From Paramicrobacterium chengjingii (GTDB taxonomy: Bacteria > Actinomycetota > Actinomycetes > Actinomycetales > Microbacteriaceae), in contig NZ_CP061169.1 in NCBI RefSeq assembly GCF_011751765.2, forward strand, positions 1,240,001 through 1,304,000: DNA of 64,000 bases, read 5' to 3'. The position numbers and the translations under genes are program-made. Below, one piece after another: positions 10,007 to 18,334 of the stretch (the stretch's first letter is position 1; each line of letters starts with the position of its first letter). Under the pieces are notes generated by a model. It had not been told where the DNA came from and did no database searches. It saw nothing but the letters and a program-made list of their open reading frames with translations.

Positions 10007-10609
10007 GTGGTGATGACCGGTGAACGACGAACAGCCCTGGTGCGCACGGCGGCACGTGAATTTGCCGGAGCCGGGTACCAGCGGGCATCGCTGAACGCGA
10101 TCATTCGAGAGTGCGGCCTCAGCAAGAGCTCGTTCTACAACATCCTCGATTCAAAGCTCGCGCTCTACGACCTCGTCGTGACAGACGTGGCGCAGCAACT
10201 CACTGATGAGCTTGCGCTGCCCGCACCCGCGTCGTTCGCGGGCGACGCCTACTGGCAGCGGATTGTCGACGTGATCGTGCGCCTCACGCAGGTGCTCACG
10301 AGCGACGACGTCTACGCCGACTTGGCGCAGATGCTTTACGACACGCAGGCTCCAGACGAGCCGAACGAGGCAGTGCGCATTCTCGACGCGGCAAGCGAGT
10401 GGATTCGCGAGGTTGTGCACGTGGGCCGGGCGTGCGGAGCGGTGCGCGACGATCTTCCGATCTCTCTGCAGGGCGAACTTGCCTTCACGATGCTGCGCAC
10501 ATTCGACGAGTGGAGCGTGAACAATCTCGACACGATTCCCCCTGACCAGCTGACAGCGCTCGTAGACGCTCAGCTGGCCGCGCTGCGGCGGCTCTTCGCC
10601 CCCTCATGA
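10007..10609 (+). CDS. TetR/AcrR family transcriptional regulator
   Basis: 200 residues. The N-terminal helix-turn-helix is in RTALVRTAAREFAGAGYQRASLNAIIRECGLSKSSFYNILDSKLALYDLV (about residues 8-57), followed by an all-helical ligand domain. TATGAT at 9995-10000 lies six bases before the GTG at 10007 and 17 bases after TGGACC, so the transcript is probably leaderless. The ATG at 10013 is an alternative start two codons later. It should repress the divergent monooxygenase and itself through the two TGGAC-N6-GTCCA sites. The inducer is unknown. Confidence 0.9.
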   Translation: MVMTGERRTALVRTAAREFAGAGYQRASLNAIIRECGLSKSSFYNILDSKLALYDLVVTDVAQQLTDELALPAPASFAGDAYWQRIVDVIVRLTQVLTSDDVYADLAQMLYDTQAPDEPNEAVRILDAASEWIREVVHVGRACGAVRDDLPISLQGELAFTMLRTFDEWSVNNLDTIPPDQLTALVDAQLAALRRLFAPS

Positions 10610-10612
10610 ACG

Positions 10613-10849
10613 TCAGAAAAGCGAGCCGTGTGAATCGATTCCGCACGGGTGCACGACGTGCGGCCGATCGCTCGGCGGATGCTCTTTGAGCTCTTTCATC
10701 GTCTTATACGGCTGACCCTCGGTTGGCGTTGCCACCGGGAGCCATGACCGAAACGAGGCCAACTCCGAACCCGAGACCTGCGGTTGTTGCAGGTCTGTGC
10801 TCTGCTCCGCTGATTCTTGCCGGCGAACCGGCTCTTCTGCCGTGCTCAT
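10613..10849 (-). CDS. Small hypothetical protein
   Basis: 78 residues, unrecognised. It is hydrophilic, opening MSTAEEPVRRQESAEQSTDLQQPQ, with a more conserved-looking middle (SFRSWLPVATPTEGQPYKTMKELKEHPPSDRP) and the tail HVVHPCGIDSHGSLF. The ATG at 10849 lacks a strong ribosome binding site; a GTG three codons upstream has CGGGAG four bases before it and is an alternative. It lies between the end of the NAD operon and the convergent tetR gene and may simply be the last gene of that operon, 73 bases after the desulfurase. Confidence 0.55.
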   Translation of the reverse strand: MSTAEEPVRRQESAEQSTDLQQPQVSGSELASFRSWLPVATPTEGQPYKTMKELKEHPPSDRPHVVHPCGIDSHGSLF

Positions 10850-10922
10850 ATTTCTCACGGTACTCCCGCTGATGAGAAGCAACAACGGCTTCACAGCGAG
10901 TCGCAGCGAACGAGGAGCGCGT

Positions 10923-12056
10923 TCAGGAGAAGGACTGCGAAAGCGAATGAACGGACGCCGTGACTGCCGTCGCTGCAGCCTCGGCGTGCTGCAGCGACGC
11001 GTCCGCCGGAAACGTAAAGCGAACGCTGGTCTGCGCGGTGGCAGCGTCGATTCCGATCGCCGTAAGAACGTGCGACGCCTCATCGCTTCCTGCCGCACAT
11101 GCGGAACCGGATGATGCCGTGACTCCACGACGCTCCAGCTCAAGCAGCACGGCCTCGCCGCTGGTTGTGCTGAAGCAGAACGATGCATGGTTCGGCAGTC
11201 TCGACGCCCTGCTTCCCGTGAGAAACGCGCCAGGAGCATCTGCGAGAACGCGGGTGATAAAGTCGTCTCTCACTGAGCGGGCGCGTGCCGCAGCTTCTGC
11301 CCGCTCGGCCTCGGCAAGCTCGAGCGCCGTGGCAAGGGCAACGGCGAACGCGACATTCTCGGTGCCCGAACGGCGGCCGCGCTCCTGGCCTCCACCGTGG
11401 AGGAGCGGCTCGACGGGAACACGGCCTCTGATGGCGGCAACGCCGATGCCTTTGGGGGCGCCGACCTTGTGACCGGCGATCGTGATGGCGTCGGCGCCGA
11501 GCTCGGCAAGTGGCAGCCAACCGGCTGCCTGCACGGCATCGGTGTGAAACGGCACACCGTGTTCGCGGGACACGGCAGTGAGGGCCGGGATGTCTGCGAT
11601 CGTCCCGATCTCGTTGTTCGCGTACGAGAGGCTGACGAGGGCTGTGTCGTCACGCAGAGCGGTCCGCAGGGAGTCTGGTGTCACCGTTCCATCGGATGAG
11701 ACGTCGCAATATGTCACGTCGAATCCGTGCCGGCGCCCGAGAAAATCGGCGGATTCCAGAACGGCCTCGTGCTCGATGGCGGAAGTGACGAGATGCCGCC
11801 CCCGAGACGACGCGAGACCGATGCCGATCACGGCCAAGTTGTCTGCTTCGGTTCCGCCGCTGGTAAACGAGACGTCACCGGCGCGCATGCCGAGCACGTG
11901 CGCGACACGCGAGCGAGCATCTTCAAGGGCATCGGCTGCCCGTTCGCCGATCTGATGATGGCTTGACGGGTTGCCGAACTCTCCGGTGAGAAACGGCCAG
12001 GCGGCTTCCAGTGCTTCTCGGCGCACCGGGGTGGTTGCTGCGGCGTCGAGATACAC
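10923..12056 (-). CDS. Cysteine desulfurase (NifS/IscS family) of the NAD operon
   Basis: 377 residues. A class V aminotransferase fold: it opens VYLDAAATTPVRREAL, has the PLP lysine in ITIAGHKVGAPKG, and the catalytic cysteine loop reads ASSGSACAAGSDEASHVL. It releases sulfur from cysteine as an enzyme persulfide. The GTG at 12056 is one base after the nadC stop, with GGAG six bases before it; the longer in-frame extension inside nadC is discarded. Being last in nrtR-nadA-nadB-nadC, it most likely supplies the [4Fe-4S] cluster of NadA, as known for nad-linked NifS proteins elsewhere. Confidence 0.9.
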   Translation of the reverse strand: MYLDAAATTPVRREALEAAWPFLTGEFGNPSSHHQIGERAADALEDARSRVAHVLGMRAGDVSFTSGGTEADNLAVIGIGLASSRGRHLVTSAIEHEAVLESADFLGRRHGFDVTYCDVSSDGTVTPDSLRTALRDDTALVSLSYANNEIGTIADIPALTAVSREHGVPFHTDAVQAAGWLPLAELGADAITIAGHKVGAPKGIGVAAIRGRVPVEPLLHGGGQERGRRSGTENVAFAVALATALELAEAERAEAAARARSVRDDFITRVLADAPGAFLTGSRASRLPNHASFCFSTTSGEAVLLELERRGVTASSGSACAAGSDEASHVLTAIGIDAATAQTSVRFTFPADASLQHAEAAATAVTASVHSLSQSFS

Positions 12057-12057
12057 G

Positions 12058-12915
12058 TCAGGCTCCGTGAAGCGCCATGTCGAGACCGAGATCGAGCGAG
12101 CGGACGCTGTGCGTGAGTGCGCCGGAGGAGATGACGTCGACGCCGGTCTCTGCAATGGCGCGCACGGTGGCGAGAGTGACATTGCCGCTCGCCTCGACGA
12201 CGGCGCGCCTCGCGACGAGTTCGACACCGGCACGGAGGTCATCCAGTGTGAAGTTGTCGAGCATGATGATGTCGACGCCGCCGGCGATCACCGGCTCGAT
12301 CTGGTCGAGGCGATCGACCTCCACCTCGATTGACGTCGTGTGTCCGAGCCGGGAGCGGGCCGTGTTGATCGCTTCTGTGATCGACATTCCGCGGGCCGTG
12401 AGCACAGCAAGATGATTGTCTTTCGCCATCACGGCATCCGAGAGGCTGAAGCGATGATTGCGGCCGCCACCGCATTGCACAGCGTGCCGTTCGAACGCGC
12501 GGAGTCCTGGTGTTGTCTTTCGCGTGTCAGCGATGTGAACCCCCGTGCCGTGCACGGCGTCGACGAAGGCACGCGTTGCCGTAGCAACTCCCGAGAGCCG
12601 TTGGCAGAAGTTGAGACCGATGCGTTCTGCGCGCAGCAGTGCGCGGGCGGGGCCGGAAACCGTGGCGAGCGTGGCACCGGAAGTGAAGTGATCGCCGTCA
12701 GCCATGTGCAGATCGACGGAGGTTGCGGCATCCGTCAGCCGAAATGCGGCGGCAAACACCTCTGCTCCTGCGAGAATGCCTGGTTCCCGGGCGTTCAGCA
12801 CAGCTGTCGCCTGAGTCTCGGCGGGAATGAACGTCTCGCTCGTGATGTCGCCCCAGGGCGCATCTTCATCGAGAGCGAGCTGCACAACCCGGTCGATGTG
12901 GGAGTCGGTCAGCAT
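12058..12915 (-). CDS. nadC: Nicotinate-nucleotide pyrophosphorylase (quinolinate phosphoribosyltransferase)
   Basis: 285 residues, normal for the family. It converts quinolinate and PRPP to nicotinate mononucleotide, the third step of de novo NAD synthesis. Visible motifs are EDAPWGDITSE, LNFCQRLSGVATATRAFVDAV, the quinolinate-binding TRKTTPGLRAFERHAVQCGGGRNHR and the barrel end IEVEVDRLDQIEPVIAGGVDIIMLDN. The ATG at 12915 overlaps the end of nadB by seven bases, which implies coupled translation. Confidence 0.96.
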   Translation of the reverse strand: MLTDSHIDRVVQLALDEDAPWGDITSETFIPAETQATAVLNAREPGILAGAEVFAAAFRLTDAATSVDLHMADGDHFTSGATLATVSGPARALLRAERIGLNFCQRLSGVATATRAFVDAVHGTGVHIADTRKTTPGLRAFERHAVQCGGGRNHRFSLSDAVMAKDNHLAVLTARGMSITEAINTARSRLGHTTSIEVEVDRLDQIEPVIAGGVDIIMLDNFTLDDLRAGVELVARRAVVEASGNVTLATVRAIAETGVDVISSGALTHSVRSLDLGLDMALHGA

Positions 12916-14417
12916 GCGAGTGCCTCCTGAACCGGAGCGGCGACAACAGAACGCGCCTGTGTCGGATCGGCTTTCGGGTAGTCGAGTCGGGCATGGGCGC
13001 CGCGGGACTCACGGCGCGCGAGAGCCTGGCGGGCAACGATGCGCGCAATCAGCAGCAAATTGCGGTTCTCAAGGGCGGCGCGGCTCAGCGGAATCGGAGT
13101 CGCTGCGGAGTCCCACTCATCAATGCGCGCGAGAGCGGATGTCAAGTGCCGTTCGTTGCGTTCCAGTCCGAGTGCGCTCCATGCCAGCCGTTGAAGCTCG
13201 CCGCGGTCGAGGGCAGGCGCCGTCACATGGTCGTCGATGGGGGAGAGAGACGGATGCATGTGCGCGGCGCCACGCGGAAGAGCAGCTGCGGCCCGCTCGG
13301 CGAACACGGCTCCCTCGAGCAGCGAATTCGACGCAAGGCGGTTGCCGCCGTGCACCCCGGTACATGCAGCCTCGCCGATTGCAACGAGTCCGTCGATTTT
13401 GGTGCGTCCGACCTGGTCCGTTGCGATTCCGCCCATCCAGTAGTGGGCCGCAGGCGTGACGGGGACCGGGTCGCGTGTCCAGTCGATCCCCGTGTGCATC
13501 ACCGCTGCCGTGATCGTCGGGAACCGCTCGGTGAGTCTCGGAACCCGCGTGGCATCAAGGAGAACAGGGCGATCGTTCTGCGCGGCCATGGTGCGGGCGA
13601 GGGCGAGGGCAACGACGTTGCGTGGTGCAAGCTCGGCCCTGGGGTCGATGTCGAGCATGAATCGGTGGCCAGTCTCGTCGAGAAGCACGGCACCGGCGCC
13701 ACGAACGGCTTCGGAGACGAGAAATCCGCTGTCTGCGAGTGTCGTCGGATGAAACTGGTAGAACTCGGCATCGGCGACTTGCGCCCCGGCTCGAAGAGCG
13801 GCAGCAACGCCATCGCCGGTTGCTCCTGCGGGATTCGTCGTGCGCGCGTACAGTTGTCCGCACCCTCCTGTGGCGATCATCGTCGTCTGTGCGAGCATCC
13901 TGATCGGTCGGTGGGGCGTGAGCACATCGACGCCGATCACTGTGTCGTTCTCAGTCACGAGATCGATGAGAAGCGAGTTCTCGAGAACCGGGATGCGGCG
14001 TTCTCTCACGCGCTGGGCGAGCGTCCGCGCTATCGCTCTGCCCGTGGCATCTCCTCCGGCGTGCACGACGCGAGGATAGGAATGAGCAGCTTCACGTCCC
14101 TTCGCGTAGCTGCCTGCTTCGGTGTCGAAATCAACACCAGCCGCCGCGAGATCCCGAATGCGTTGCGGCCCCTCAGAGCAGAGAATACGCACCGCGTCTT
14201 CGTCGCAGAGGCCGGCGCCAGCGGCGAGAGTGTCGGCAACGTGCGCCTCGATCGAGTCGTCGCCGAAGAGCACGCCGGCGATACCGCCTTGAGCCTGCGC
14301 CGTGTTGCCGTCGCCGAGAGCATCTTTTGTGATGATCGTGACGTCATGTTCGTTGGCCGCACGTAGGGCGGCCGTGAGCCCGGCGATGCCAGAGCCCACA
14401 ATGATCACGTGAGACAC
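12909..14417 (-). CDS. nadB: L-aspartate oxidase
   Basis: 502 residues. The flavoprotein oxidises aspartate to iminoaspartate for NadA. FAD motif VIIVGSGIAGLTAALRA at the N-terminus, the succinate-dehydrogenase-like GNTAQAQGGIAG loop, the active-site region YPRVVHAGGDATG and TGGCGQLYARTTNP. The C-terminal helical domain is short but present. It lies two bases after nadA and overlaps nadC. A long plus-strand open frame over this gene is only its shadow. Confidence 0.96.
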   Translation of the reverse strand: MSHVIIVGSGIAGLTAALRAANEHDVTIITKDALGDGNTAQAQGGIAGVLFGDDSIEAHVADTLAAGAGLCDEDAVRILCSEGPQRIRDLAAAGVDFDTEAGSYAKGREAAHSYPRVVHAGGDATGRAIARTLAQRVRERRIPVLENSLLIDLVTENDTVIGVDVLTPHRPIRMLAQTTMIATGGCGQLYARTTNPAGATGDGVAAALRAGAQVADAEFYQFHPTTLADSGFLVSEAVRGAGAVLLDETGHRFMLDIDPRAELAPRNVVALALARTMAAQNDRPVLLDATRVPRLTERFPTITAAVMHTGIDWTRDPVPVTPAAHYWMGGIATDQVGRTKIDGLVAIGEAACTGVHGGNRLASNSLLEGAVFAERAAAALPRGAAHMHPSLSPIDDHVTAPALDRGELQRLAWSALGLERNERHLTSALARIDEWDSAATPIPLSRAALENRNLLLIARIVARQALARRESRGAHARLDYPKADPTQARSVVAAPVQEALAC

Positions 14418-14419
14418 TG

Positions 14420-15700
14420 TCAGCCCTTCGGCTTCGCGGCAAGCATTCGCTCAAGTGCGACGCGTGCCGGTTCGGCCACACCGGGCGACACCTCGATGCG
14501 GTTTTCAACCACCCCGGCGATGAGACGCTCTAACACCCAGGCCAGGTAGCCGGGATGGATGCGGTACATCGTCGAGCAGGGGCAGACGATCGGGTCGAGG
14601 CAGTAGATGGTGTGCTGAGGGTGCTGCGCTGCCAGACGCTGCACGAGATTGATCTCGGTGCCAATGGCAAACGTGGTGGGCGATGTCGCGCCGGCGATCG
14701 CCTTGGTGATGTAGTCAGTTGAACCGTACTCGTCAGCCGCGTCGACGACGTCCATCGGGCACTCGGGGTGCACGATGACGCGTACGTTCGCATCGTCCTG
14801 TCGTGCCTTCTTGATCTGCGTCGTGGTGAATCGCTTGTGCACGGAGCAGAAGCCCTGCCAGAGAATGACCCGAGCGTTCTGCAGCTCAGCCTCGCCATTG
14901 CCGCCGAGGGGCCGTGCCGGATTCCACAGCGGCATCTGCTCAAGGGAGACACCCATGTGCTTTGCCGTATTGCGGCCGAGGTGCTGGTCGGGGAAGAACA
15001 GCACGCGCTGTCCTCGTTCGAACGCCCACTCGAGCACGCTCTCTGCGTTCGAGGAAGTGCAGACGATGCCGCCATTGCGGCCGCAGAAACCCTTGATCGC
15101 AGCGGATGAGTTCATATATGTGACAGGAATGACGGGCACACGCCCGTCGGCGTCTGGTTCAGTGCCGTACACTTCGGCAAGCTGTTCCCAGCACTCCTCA
15201 ACCTGGTCGATGTTCGCCATGTCGGCCATCGAGCATCCGGCCGCGAGGTTCGGTAAAATTACGCGCTGGTCGGCGCCCGAGAGCAGATCGGCGGTCTCGG
15301 CCATGAAATGTACGCCGCAGAACACGATGGCCTCGGCATCTGTTCTCGCCTTCGCAGCGTTCGCCAGCTGAAATGAGTCGCCAACGTAGTCTGCGTACTG
15401 CACAACCTCGTCGCGTTGGTAAAAGTGCCCAAGCACGACGACGCGGTCACCCAGTGTCTTCTTCGCCGCCCGGATTCTGTGATCAAGCTCCTCGTTTGAC
15501 GCCTCGCGATACTCGGCCGGCAGTTCACCTTGGCGCGGCGTCGCGGCGGGAATCGCGTCGTCCATCGATGCGCCAGGCCCGTAGCCGGGGGAGACGTCGA
15601 CGTCCCACGGCGCAGTCAGCAGATCGGTTGTGCAGACACCATCAGCTGAGGTCGCCGTGATGTCGCGAATTGTCAGGTCGACGGAAGCCGTCGTTGTCAT
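14420..15700 (-). CDS. nadA: Quinolinate synthase A
   Basis: 426 residues, the long type of NadA. It condenses iminoaspartate with dihydroxyacetone phosphate to quinolinate using a [4Fe-4S] cluster. Likely cluster cysteines lie in CGVHFMAE/FCGRNGGIVCTSSNAE and VCPCSTMYRIHPGYLAW. The substrate-binding motifs VVLGHFYQRDEVVQYADYVGDSFQLA and HPECPMDVVDAADEYGST are clear. The first 60 or so residues are a variable extension seen in actinobacterial NadA. The ATG at 15700 is 30 bases after the nrtR stop with AAGGA upstream. Confidence 0.96.
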   Translation of the reverse strand: MTTTASVDLTIRDITATSADGVCTTDLLTAPWDVDVSPGYGPGASMDDAIPAATPRQGELPAEYREASNEELDHRIRAAKKTLGDRVVVLGHFYQRDEVVQYADYVGDSFQLANAAKARTDAEAIVFCGVHFMAETADLLSGADQRVILPNLAAGCSMADMANIDQVEECWEQLAEVYGTEPDADGRVPVIPVTYMNSSAAIKGFCGRNGGIVCTSSNAESVLEWAFERGQRVLFFPDQHLGRNTAKHMGVSLEQMPLWNPARPLGGNGEAELQNARVILWQGFCSVHKRFTTTQIKKARQDDANVRVIVHPECPMDVVDAADEYGSTDYITKAIAGATSPTTFAIGTEINLVQRLAAQHPQHTIYCLDPIVCPCSTMYRIHPGYLAWVLERLIAGVVENRIEVSPGVAEPARVALERMLAAKPKG

Positions 15701-15730
15701 GGCAATGTCCTTCAGTGTAAAAGGGGCTGG

Positions 15731-16426
15731 TCAGCGCCCGGTGAGAGGCCCGTTGTCAGCGAGCTCGATCGAATGGTTATGCCGATAGAGGCGGGCCGGT
15801 CTATGGCGACCGCCCATGCGGAACTCGTCCGTGGCGATGACATCGCCCGATGTTTCGATCTGGCGTCGAAAGTTCGCCGGATCCAGAGTGCGCTCGAGCA
15901 CGACCTCGTGAACCTCTCGCAGCTCGGAGAGCGTGAACGTCTCGCCGAGAAACGCAGTGGCGATGCGGCTGTATTCCATCTTGTTGCGCAGGCGCCATAG
16001 CGCGTACTCGATGATCTGGTTGTGATCGAACGCGAGAGTCGGCACATCTTCGGCGAGAAACCAGTGAACGTTGTCGCTCTCGACGCCCGCGCTCGCGACA
16101 TCGGCATGCACGAGAGCCCAGTACACGATTGACACCGTGCGGTTCTCTGGAGCAACACGGTTGTCCGAGCGATCCGGGCGACCGAATGCGAAGAGCTGTT
16201 CAAGGTAACGAGGGGTGAGCGCGGTGGTGTCGCGGAGGTTTCTCGCGGCGGATGCTGCAAGATCTTCGTCAGCGCGAAGGGGGCCTCCTGGCAGGGCCCA
16301 TTGCCCCTTGTGGGGGGAGCGAATGCGTCGCACGAGAGGCAGCCAGAGCGCCAGGTGTCCGGTGTCGGGGTGCGGGCGCAGGGCGAAGATGACTGTCGAC
16401 ACCGCAAGGGTGATGGATGCCGCCAT
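15731..16426 (-). CDS. nrtR: NrtR-type NAD biosynthesis regulator (Nudix domain plus winged helix)
   Basis: 231 residues. An N-terminal Nudix-like domain (about 1-150) is followed by a C-terminal winged-helix DNA-binding domain (about 150-230: TFTLSELREVHEVVLERTLDPANFRRQIE). The Nudix box is degenerate: GGPLRADEDLAASAARNLRDTTAL lacks the REUxEE glutamates, so it should bind rather than hydrolyse an ADP-ribose-like ligand, as known for NrtR repressors. As first gene of the nadA-nadB-nadC-desulfurase operon it probably controls the operon and itself. The ATG at 16426 is chosen because AGGAGG ends five bases before it; the GTG at 16432 lies on the binding site itself. Confidence 0.9.
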   Translation of the reverse strand: MAASITLAVSTVIFALRPHPDTGHLALWLPLVRRIRSPHKGQWALPGGPLRADEDLAASAARNLRDTTALTPRYLEQLFAFGRPDRSDNRVAPENRTVSIVYWALVHADVASAGVESDNVHWFLAEDVPTLAFDHNQIIEYALWRLRNKMEYSRIATAFLGETFTLSELREVHEVVLERTLDPANFRRQIETSGDVIATDEFRMGGRHRPARLYRHNHSIELADNGPLTGR

Positions 16427-16443
16427 TGTCACCTCCTGTTAAA

Positions 16444-16488
16444 GTCAATGTGACCTTTACTGTTCTTCTATCTTAGTGTCACTGTGAC
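16444..16488. promoter_or_regulatory. Probable NrtR operator region (two GTCA-N3-TGAC repeats)
   Basis: Upstream of nrtR are two 11-bp near-palindromes, GTCAATGTGAC (16444-16454) and GTCACTGTGAC (16478-16488), with centres 34 bp apart. The segment between them is AT-rich and probably holds the promoter. The inner arms GTCA/TGAC resemble the arms reported for NrtR sites in other bacteria. The assignment is by position and symmetry only. Confidence 0.6.
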
Positions 16489-16607
16489 CAGAACCGGAAA
16501 TGTCGACAAGCGAAATCTCGTAACAATTGATCGAGCGCATCATCGAGTTTTCTCGCGCGGCAAGATAAGCTGTGCGTGCAACTGAATATCAGGCCGCACG
16601 CACGACG

Positions 16608-16773
16608 CGGGAGAGCTCGTTGAATCGGGCACCGAAGGAGCAAGCCTCCCCGCCAATCTCTCAGGTTTCATACCGCATCGTTCTGGCCACTCTGAAAAGC
16701 GGAGCGACTGCTCCCGCCCACGGTGAAAGTCGCTTCCCAGCGGCGAAGCTCTCAGGCTCATGACAGAGGGGGA
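16608..16773 (+). promoter_or_regulatory. Tandem glycine riboswitch upstream of gcvT
   Basis: Two glycine aptamers in a row. The first (16608-16675) has GGGAGAGC, CACCGAAGGAGCAAGCC and AATCTCTCAGG. The second (16684-16773) has CACTCTGAAAAGC, a GGTGAAAG loop, GCGAAGCTCTCAGG and the conserved end TGACAGAGGGGGAG. Between the second aptamer and the gcvT GTG (16821) I see no clear terminator with a T-run, so the on-switch may act on translation through GGAG at 16812-16815. A perfect 8-bp inverted repeat (16572-16579 with 16596-16603) precedes the first aptamer. Confidence 0.95.
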
Positions 16774-16820
16774 GTTCCCACACCATCGCACGCTGTGCGC
16801 ACGGCGACATTGGAGAACTC

Positions 16821-17954
16821 GTGCCTGATCAAGACCAGACAACTACCCACGCGGATGCCGCGCGCCACAGTCCTTTGCATGCTGTGCACGAGTCGCTCGG
16901 TGCGTCATTCACCGACTTCGCCGGCTGGCAGATGCCGGTGCGGTACACGAGCGACCTCGCCGAGCACAAGGCTGTGCGCGAAGCCGCTGGCATCTTCGAC
17001 ATCTCCCACATGGCCGAATTCACCGTCACGGGAGCGTCGGCAGGGGAGTTTCTCGATTTTGCGCTGGCGGGTCGACTCTCGGCCGTGGCTGTCGGGCGCG
17101 CGAAATACTCCCTTCTTCTGACGGAGTCCGGCGGCGTCATCGACGACGTCATCGTCTACCGGCTGAAGAACTCCGAGTACCTCATCATCTCGAACGCAGG
17201 GAATCGGGATGCCGTCAGCGCAGCGCTGTCGGCGCGCACATCGCGCTTCGACGTCAGCGTCTCTGACGTCAGCGACGACTACGCTCTCATCGCTGTGCAG
17301 GGACCGCAGGCCGAGGCGATCCTCGCCGGAACCCGTGAGATCCGCGAGCTCTCGGTGCCCTGGGACGAGCAGAAGTACTTTGCGTGGGCCGCAGCGCGGT
17401 TCGGCAGTTCTGCACTGCTCCTCGCTCGCACCGGCTACACCGGAGAAGACGGCTTCGAACTTCTGGTGAAGACGAACGAAGCCGCAGCACTCTGGAGCGC
17501 GGTCTCTGCCACCGGAGAATCGCTCGGACTTGTGCCCGCGGGGCTCGCCGCCCGTGACTCGCTGCGACTCGAAGCCGGCATGCCGCTTTACGGCCACGAA
17601 CTGTCGCGCGAGCTGAAGCCGGCACAAGCGGGCCTTGGTCGCGTGGTCGTTGCGGCCAAAGAAGCATTCGTCGGCAAGGATGCCGTCGAACCAGACGAGG
17701 GCGCGCACGTGCTCGTCGGCCTCGTCTCGGATGGGCGTCGTGCAGGCCGCACCGGATACCCCGTTCTGTCCGGTGATTCTGAGGTCGGAGCCGTGACGAG
17801 CGGCATCCTCTCACCAACCCTCGGCCACCCCATAGCGCTGGCTCTCGTCGCCCCCGACGTCGCCGAGACCGGCACCGAACTCGACATCGAGGTGCGCGGC
17901 AAGCGCATCGCTGCAACAGTGACCACCCTGCCCTTCTACTCACGGAAGAAGTAA
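16821..17954 (+). CDS. gcvT: Glycine cleavage system T protein (aminomethyltransferase)
   Basis: 377 residues. It transfers the methylene group from the aminomethyl-lipoyl arm of GcvH to tetrahydrofolate and releases ammonia. Motifs: [26 protein letters not shown], the [14 protein letters not shown] loop and [20 protein letters not shown]. The GTG at 16821 has GGAG five bases upstream at the end of the riboswitch leader. It is followed five bases after its stop by gcvH. Confidence 0.96.
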   Translation: MPDQDQTTTHADAARHSPLHAVHESLGASFTDFAGWQMPVRYTSDLAEHKAVREAAGIFDISHMAEFTVTGASAGEFLDFALAGRLSAVAVGRAKYSLLLTESGGVIDDVIVYRLKNSEYLIISNAGNRDAVSAALSARTSRFDVSVSDVSDDYALIAVQGPQAEAILAGTREIRELSVPWDEQKYFAWAAARFGSSALLLARTGYTGEDGFELLVKTNEAAALWSAVSATGESLGLVPAGLAARDSLRLEAGMPLYGHELSRELKPAQAGLGRVVVAAKEAFVGKDAVEPDEGAHVLVGLVSDGRRAGRTGYPVLSGDSEVGAVTSGILSPTLGHPIALALVAPDVAETGTELDIEVRGKRIAATVTTLPFYSRKK

Positions 17955-17959
17955 ACGCC

Positions 17960-18334
17960 ATGACCGAGACCAGCGCACTGTCTTATACCGAAGAGCACGA
18001 GTGGCTCAATATCGACGGCTCATCTGTCACCGTCGGTATCACCGACTACGCCGCAGAGAAGCTCGGCGACGTCGTCTTTGTCGAACTACCCGATGTGGGC
18101 GACGAGGTCGAAGCCGGAACGGTCGTCGGCGAAATCGAGTCGACGAAGTCCGTCGGCGAGCTCTTCGCGCCGGTCACCGGTACGATCACCGCGATCAACG
18201 ATGCCGTCGTCGATGACCCGTCGCTCGTCAACTCGAGCCCGTACGGCGACGGATGGATGCTGACCATCGAGGTGCCCGAGCTTCCCGCAGGCCTGCTCGA
18301 TGCCGACGCTTATGCGAAGCTGGTGAGCGAGTGA
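17960..18334 (+). CDS. gcvH: Glycine cleavage system H protein
   Basis: 124 residues. The lipoyl carrier shuttles the aminomethyl group between GcvP and GcvT. The lipoylated lysine is K63 in [16 protein letters not shown]. It opens with [38 protein letters not shown], the typical H-protein start. Its stop overlaps the gcvP GTG (GTGA), so H and P are coupled. No lipoate ligase or L-protein gene is nearby; L protein must come from elsewhere in the genome. Confidence 0.97.
   Translation: MTETSALSYTEEHEWLNIDGSSVTVGITDYAAEKLGDVVFVELPDVGDEVEAGTVVGEIESTKSVGELFAPVTGTITAINDAVVDDPSLVNSSPYGDGWMLTIEVPELPAGLLDADAYAKLVSE

Noticed and set aside
12993..14366. 457-residue open frame on the plus strand opposite nadB
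   Set aside because: It is the shadow of nadB: low-complexity, Arg/Gly/Cys-rich translation, no binding site, no family features, and the minus strand encodes a clear enzyme.
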